From Osmia lignaria lignaria (taxonomy: Eukaryota > Arthropoda > Insecta > Hymenoptera > Megachilidae): a DNA stretch of 64,000 bases. Below the pieces are notes generated by a model, which worked only from the letters and a program-made list of their open reading frames with translations, did no database searches and had not been told where the DNA came from. Location of the stretch: positions 1,054,001 through 1,118,000 of the forward strand of contig NC_135032.1 of assembly GCF_051020975.1 (NCBI RefSeq). Reading direction: 5' to 3'. The position numbers and the translations under genes are program-made. The number at the start of each line of letters is the position of its first letter. The stretch's first letter is position 1. Shown piece after piece: positions 59,568 to 64,000 of this stretch.

Positions 59568-62500
59568 AACATAAAAAGTAGGAAACTTAATTCTCTACAA
59601 AAAAGGTCTCTTAACATTTTCCCATAGCTGGCATCGTTTCCGAGATATTTGCAGATTTAGCTCAAGGGAAGGGGCCTGACGGACATATTCCGAGATATTT
59701 CTTCTTCTTGTTGTTCCTCTTCTGCACAGCTAAGCTGGAAGTGGCGTTTGCAGGTCGCAATAGTGCAGAGTTATCTCAAAGAAAGGGGCCACGGTGTTTC
59801 TGTATCTCTATTATGTTGGTGCGGCTTCGGAACTTTTAAATATCTCGATATATCTCGAAAACTACGCTTCTGATCAATAAATATCAGAGAACGTAAATTG
59901 TAGGAAACATAATTCTCTACAAAAAAGGTCTCTTAACATTTTGCCATAGCTCGCTTCGTTTCCGAGATATTTGCAGATTTATCTCAAGGGAAGGGGCCTG
60001 ACGGACATATTCCGAGATATTTCTTCTTCTTGTTGTTCTTCTTCTGCACAGCTAAGCTGGAAGTGGCATTTGCAGCTCGCAATAGTGCAGAGTTATCTCA
60101 AAGAAAGGGGCCACGGTGTTTCTGTATCTCTATTATGTTGGTGCGGCTTCGGAACTTTTAAATATCTTGATATATCTCGAGAACTACGCATCTGATCAAA
60201 AAATATCGTAGAACATAAAAAGTAGGAAACTTAATTCTCTACAAATAAGGTGTCTGAACATTTTGCCATAGCTCGCTTGGTTTCCGAGATATTTGCAGAT
60301 TTATCTCAAGGGAAGGGGCCTGACGGACATATTTCGAGATATTTCTTCTTCTTGTTGTTCTTCTTCTGCACAGCTAAGCTGGAAGTGGCATTTGCGGCTC
60401 GCACTAGTGCAGACTTATCTCAAAGAAAGGGGCCACGGTGTTTCTGTATCTCTATTATGTTGGTGCGGCTTCGGAACTTTTAAATATCTTGATATATCTC
60501 GAGAACTACGCATCTGATCAAAAAATATCATAGAACATGAAAAGTAGGAAACTTAATTCTCTACAAAAGAGGTCTCTTAACATTTTGCCATAGCTCGCTT
60601 CCTTTCCGAGATATTTGCAGATATATCTCAAGGGAAGGGGCCTGACGGACATATTTCGAGATATTTCTTCTTCTTGTTGTTCTTCTTCTGCACAGCTAAG
60701 CTGGAAGTGGCATTTGCGGCTCGCACTAGTGCACAGTTATCTCAAAGAAAGGGGCCACGGTGTTTCTGTATCTCTATTATGTTGGTGCGTCTTCGGAACT
60801 TTTAAATATCTCGATACATCTCGAAAACTACGCTTCTGATCAAAAAATATCATAGAACATAAATTGTAGAAAACATAATTCTCTACAAAAAACGTCTCTT
60901 AACATTTTGCCATAGCTCGCTTCGTTTCCGAGATATTTGCAGATTCAGCTCAAAGGAACTGGCCTGACGGACATATTTCGAGATATTTCTTCTTCTTGTT
61001 GTTCTTCCTCTGCACAGCTAAGCTGGAAGTGGCATTTGCAGCGCGCAATAGTGCAGAGTTATCTCAAAGAAAGGGGCCACGGTGTTTCTGTATCTCTATT
61101 ATGTTGGTGCGGCTTCGGAACTTTTAAATATCTTGATATATCTCGAGAACTACGCATCTGATCAAAAAATATCATACTACATAAAAAGTAGGAAGCTTAA
61201 TTCTCTACAAGAAAGGTCTCTAAACATTTTGCCATAGCTCGCTTCGTTTCCGAGATATTTGCAGATATATCTCAAGGGAAGGGGCCTGACGGACATATTT
61301 CGAGATATTTCTTCTTCTTGTTGTTCTTCTTCTGCACAGCTAAGCTGGAAGTGGCATTTGCGGCTCGCACTAGTGCAGAGTTATCTCAAAGAAAGGGGCC
61401 ACGGTGTTTCTGTATCCCTATTATGTTGGTGCGGCTTCGGAACTTTTAAATATCTCGATATATCTCGAAAACTACGCTTCTGATCAAAAAATATCATAGA
61501 ACATAAATTGTAGGAAACATAATTCTCTACAAAAAACGTCTCTTAACATTTTGCCATAGCTCGCTTCGTTTCCGAGATATTTGCAGATTCAGCTCAAAGG
61601 AACTGGCCTGACGGACATATTTCGAGATATTTCTTCTTCTTGTTGTTCTTCCTCTGCACAGCTAAGCTGGAAGTGGCATTTGTAGCTCGCAATAGTGCAG
61701 AGTTATCTCAAAGAAAGGGGCCACGGTGTTTCTGTATCTCTATTATGTTGGTGCGGCTTCGGAACTTTTAAATATCTTGATATATCTCGAGAACTACGCC
61801 TCTGATCGAAAAATATCAAAGAACATAAAAAGTAGGAAACTTAATTCTCTACAAAAAAGGTCTCTTAACATTTTGCCATAGCTCGCTTCGTTTCCGAGAT
61901 ATATGCAGATTTATCTCAAGGGAAGGGGCCTGACGGACATATTTCGAGATATTTCTTCTTCTTGTTGTTCTTCTTCTGCACAGCTAAGCTGGAAGTGGCA
62001 TTTGCAGCGCGCAATAGTGCAGAGTTATCTCAAAGAAAGGGGCCACGGTGTTTCTGTATCTCTATTATGTTGGTGCGGCTTCGGAACTTTTAAACATCTT
62101 GATATATCTCGAGAACTACGCATCTGATCAAAAAATATCATACTACATAAAAAGTAGGAAGCTTAATTCTCTACAAGAAAGGTCTCTAAACATTTTGCCA
62201 TAGCTCGCTTCGTTTCCGAGATATTTGCAGATTTATCTCAAGGGAAGGGGCCTGACGGACATATTTTGAGATATTTCTTCTTCTTGTTATTCTTCTTCTG
62301 CACAGCTAAGCTGGAAGTGGCATTTGCAGCTCGCAATAGTGCAGAGTTATCTCAAAGAAAGGGGCCACGGTGTTTCTGTATCTCTATTATGTTGGTGCGG
62401 CTTCGGAACTTTTAAATATCTTGATATATCTCGAGAACTACGCGTCTGATCAAAAAATATCATAGAAGATAAAAAGTAGGAAACTTAATTCTCTACAAAA

Positions 62501-64000
62501 ACGGTCTCTTAACATTTTGCCATAGCTCGCTTCGTTTCCGAGATATTTGCAGATATATCTCAAGGGAAGGGGCCTGACGGACATATTTCGAGATATTTCT
62601 TCTTCTTGTTGTTCTTCTTCTGCACAGCTAAGCTGGAAGTGGCATTTGCGGCTCGCACTAGTGCACAGTTATCTCAAAGAAAGGGGCCACGGTGTTTCTG
62701 TATCTCTATTATGTTGGTGCGTCTTCGGAACATTTAAATATCTCGATATATCTCGAAAACTACGCTTCTGATCAAAAAATATCATAGAACATAAATTATA
62801 GGAAACATAATTCTCTACAAAAAACGTCTCTTAACATTTTGCCATAGCTCGCTTCGTTTCCGAGATATTTGCAGATTCAGCTCAAAGGAACTGGCCTGAC
62901 GGACATATTTCGAGATATTTCTTCTTCTTGTTGTTCTTCCTCTGCACAGCTAAGCTGGAAGTGGCATTTGCAGCTCGCAATAGTGCAGAGTTATCTCAAA
63001 GAAAGGGGCCACGGTGTTTCTGTATCTCTATTATGTTGGTGCGGCTTCGGAACTTTTAAATATCTTGATATATCTCGAGAACTACGCATCTGATCAAAAA
63101 ATACCATAGAACATAAAAAGTAGGAAACTTAATTCTCTACAAAAAAGGTCTCTTAACATTTTGCCATAGCTCGCTTCGTTTCCGAGATATTTGCATATTT
63201 ATCTCAAGGGAAGGGGCCTGACGGACATATTTCGAGATATTTCTTCTTCTTCTTGTTCTTCTTCTGCATAGCTAAGCTGGAAGTGGCATTTGCGGCTCGC
63301 ACTAGTGCAGAGTTATCTCAAAGAAAGGGGCCACGGTGTTTCTGTATCTCTATTATGTTGGTGCGGCTTCGGAACTTTTAAATATCTCGATATATCTCGA
63401 GAACTACGCCTCTGATCGAAAAATATCATAGAACATAAAAAGTAGGAAACTGAATTCTCTACAAAAAAGGTCTCTTAACATTTTGCCATAGCTCGCTTCC
63501 TTTCCGAGATATTTGCAGATTTATCTCAAGGGAAGGGGCCTGACGGACATATTTCGAGATATTTCTTCTTCTTGTTGGTCTTCTTCTGCACAGCTAAGCT
63601 GGAAGTGGCATTTGCAGCGCGCAATAGTGCAGAGTTATCTCAAAGAAAGGGGCCACGGTGTTTCTGTATCTCTATTATGTTGGTGCGGCTTCGGAACTTT
63701 TAAATATCTTGATATATCTCGAGAACTACTCATCTGATCAGAAAATATCATACTACATAAAAAGTAGGAAACCTAATTCTCTACAAGAAAGGTCTCTAAA
63801 CATTTTGCCATAGCTCGCTTCGTTTCCGAGATATTTGCAGATTTATCTCAAGGGAAGGGGCCTGACGGACATATTTCGAGATATTTCTTCTTCTTGTTGT
63901 TCTTCTTCTGCACAGCTAAGCTGGAAGTGGCATTTGCAGCTCGCAATAGTGCAGAGTTATCGCAAAGAAAGGGGCCACGGTGTTTCTGTATCTCTATTAT
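59568..64000. repeat. Block 8: M186-M199, mixed subtypes similar to block 2
   Basis: M186 is the CCCATAGCTGG and GATTTAGCTC tracer monomer. M190, M192 and M196 carry CAGCTCAAAGGAACTGG, and M189 and M195 carry GTGCACAG with GTGCGTCTTC, both typical of block 2 some 50 kb upstream. M191, M194 and M199 begin with TACATAAAAAG preceded by CATAC, and carry ACAAGAAAGGTCTCTAAAC, as M38 and M71 do. M192 (TTTGTAGCTC), M194 (ATTTTGAG) and M197 (TGCATAGC) have private in-frame stops. M193 has ATATGCAG, the only ATG at the frame start. There is a hint of a 5- to 6-monomer alternation (M189-M190-M191, then M195-M196), but it is not exact. Confidence 0.72.
63754..64000. repeat. Partial monomer M199 cut by the window edge
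   Basis: The last 247 bp are positions 1-247 of a monomer of the CATAC|TACATAAAAAG type with ACAAGAAAGGTCTCTAAAC and an ordinary GCAGCTCGCAATAGTGC centre. It has a private TTATCGCAAAG in the second internal repeat. The sequence stops inside CTCTATTAT with no sign of an array boundary, so the satellite continues beyond the window. Confidence 0.9.

Larger units (their letters stand above)
1..64000. repeat. Tandem satellite DNA array, 322-bp monomer, 198 full copies plus a partial copy
   Basis: The same landmarks recur every 322 bp from the first base to the last: a GTAGGAAAC block near the start, GCCATAGCTCGCTTCG, a TTC/TTG triplet tract, two AAGGGGCC boxes, and TGATCAAAAAATATC at the end. No unique sequence, transposon, gene or inverted monomer interrupts the array. 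Monomers differ mostly by substitutions. Only M17 (319 bp), M74 and M82 (321 bp) and M86 and M96 (323 bp) differ in length. Satellite arrays of this kind are typical of eukaryotic centromeric, pericentromeric or subtelomeric heterochromatin. The chromosome location, the species and any centromere function cannot be read from the window. The array runs off both edges, so its true length is unknown. Strand is arbitrary because all copies point the same way. Confidence 0.99.

Noticed and set aside
1..64000. CRISPR array
   Set aside because: Repeats are 322 bp, directly adjacent and without unique spacers, and there are no cas genes.
1..64000. Transposable element or helitron termini inside the array
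   Set aside because: I looked for unique inserts, long terminal repeats, target-site duplications and reverse-transcriptase or transposase frames and saw none. The 322-bp phase is never interrupted.

Overview
This window is one continuous, head-to-tail array of a 322-bp satellite DNA. It contains no recognisable gene, RNA gene, transposable element, CRISPR array or single-copy sequence. Taking the phase that starts at base 1, it holds 198 complete monomers (M1-M198) and a 247-bp partial one (M199, from 63754). All lie in the same orientation. Monomer length is almost invariant: only five of 198 differ from 322 bp (one of 319, two of 321, two of 323). The first monomer is 40% G+C (129/322). 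Its CpG count (13) matches the count expected from its composition (about 12.9).

The kind of DNA (megasatellite-scale, homogeneous, with multimeric higher-order repeats) points to eukaryotic constitutive heterochromatin, such as a centromere, pericentromere, subtelomere, or sex or B chromosome. The undepleted CpG would suit an animal with little germline methylation, for example an insect. That is a weak inference, and I do not recognise the species or a named satellite family.

Layout: 1-5152, a fairly uniform block of one monomer subtype. 5153-14487, a scrambled block of mixed subtypes with shared monomer pairs many monomers apart. 14488-22215, an 8-monomer (2576-bp) higher-order repeat (HOR) in about 2.5 copies, with a related upstream fragment. 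22216-26399, a mixed block with a 3-monomer duplication and an 8-monomer duplication that carries a 1-bp deletion along. 26400-34773, 3-monomer units nested in a 9-monomer duplication. 34774-46365, transition blocks containing a 6-monomer (1932-bp) duplication. 46366-59567, an 11-monomer (3542-bp) HOR that shrinks to an 8-monomer form by loss of three monomers. 59568-64000, a mixed block resembling 5-14 kb again.

Each monomer has internal structure: a 27-nt imperfect direct repeat 114 bp apart, six GAGATA/TATCTC motifs arranged as inverted and 10-bp-spaced repeats, and a 24-nt pyrimidine-rich mirror repeat. Several chimeric monomers record unequal crossovers, and for three of them the crossover interval contains the mirror repeat. 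A 75-codon frame is open in most monomers, but it begins at TTG rather than ATG and is broken in at least 17 monomers. I treat it as non-coding. Monomer assignments and identities were made by eye from diagnostic bases, not by alignment software.
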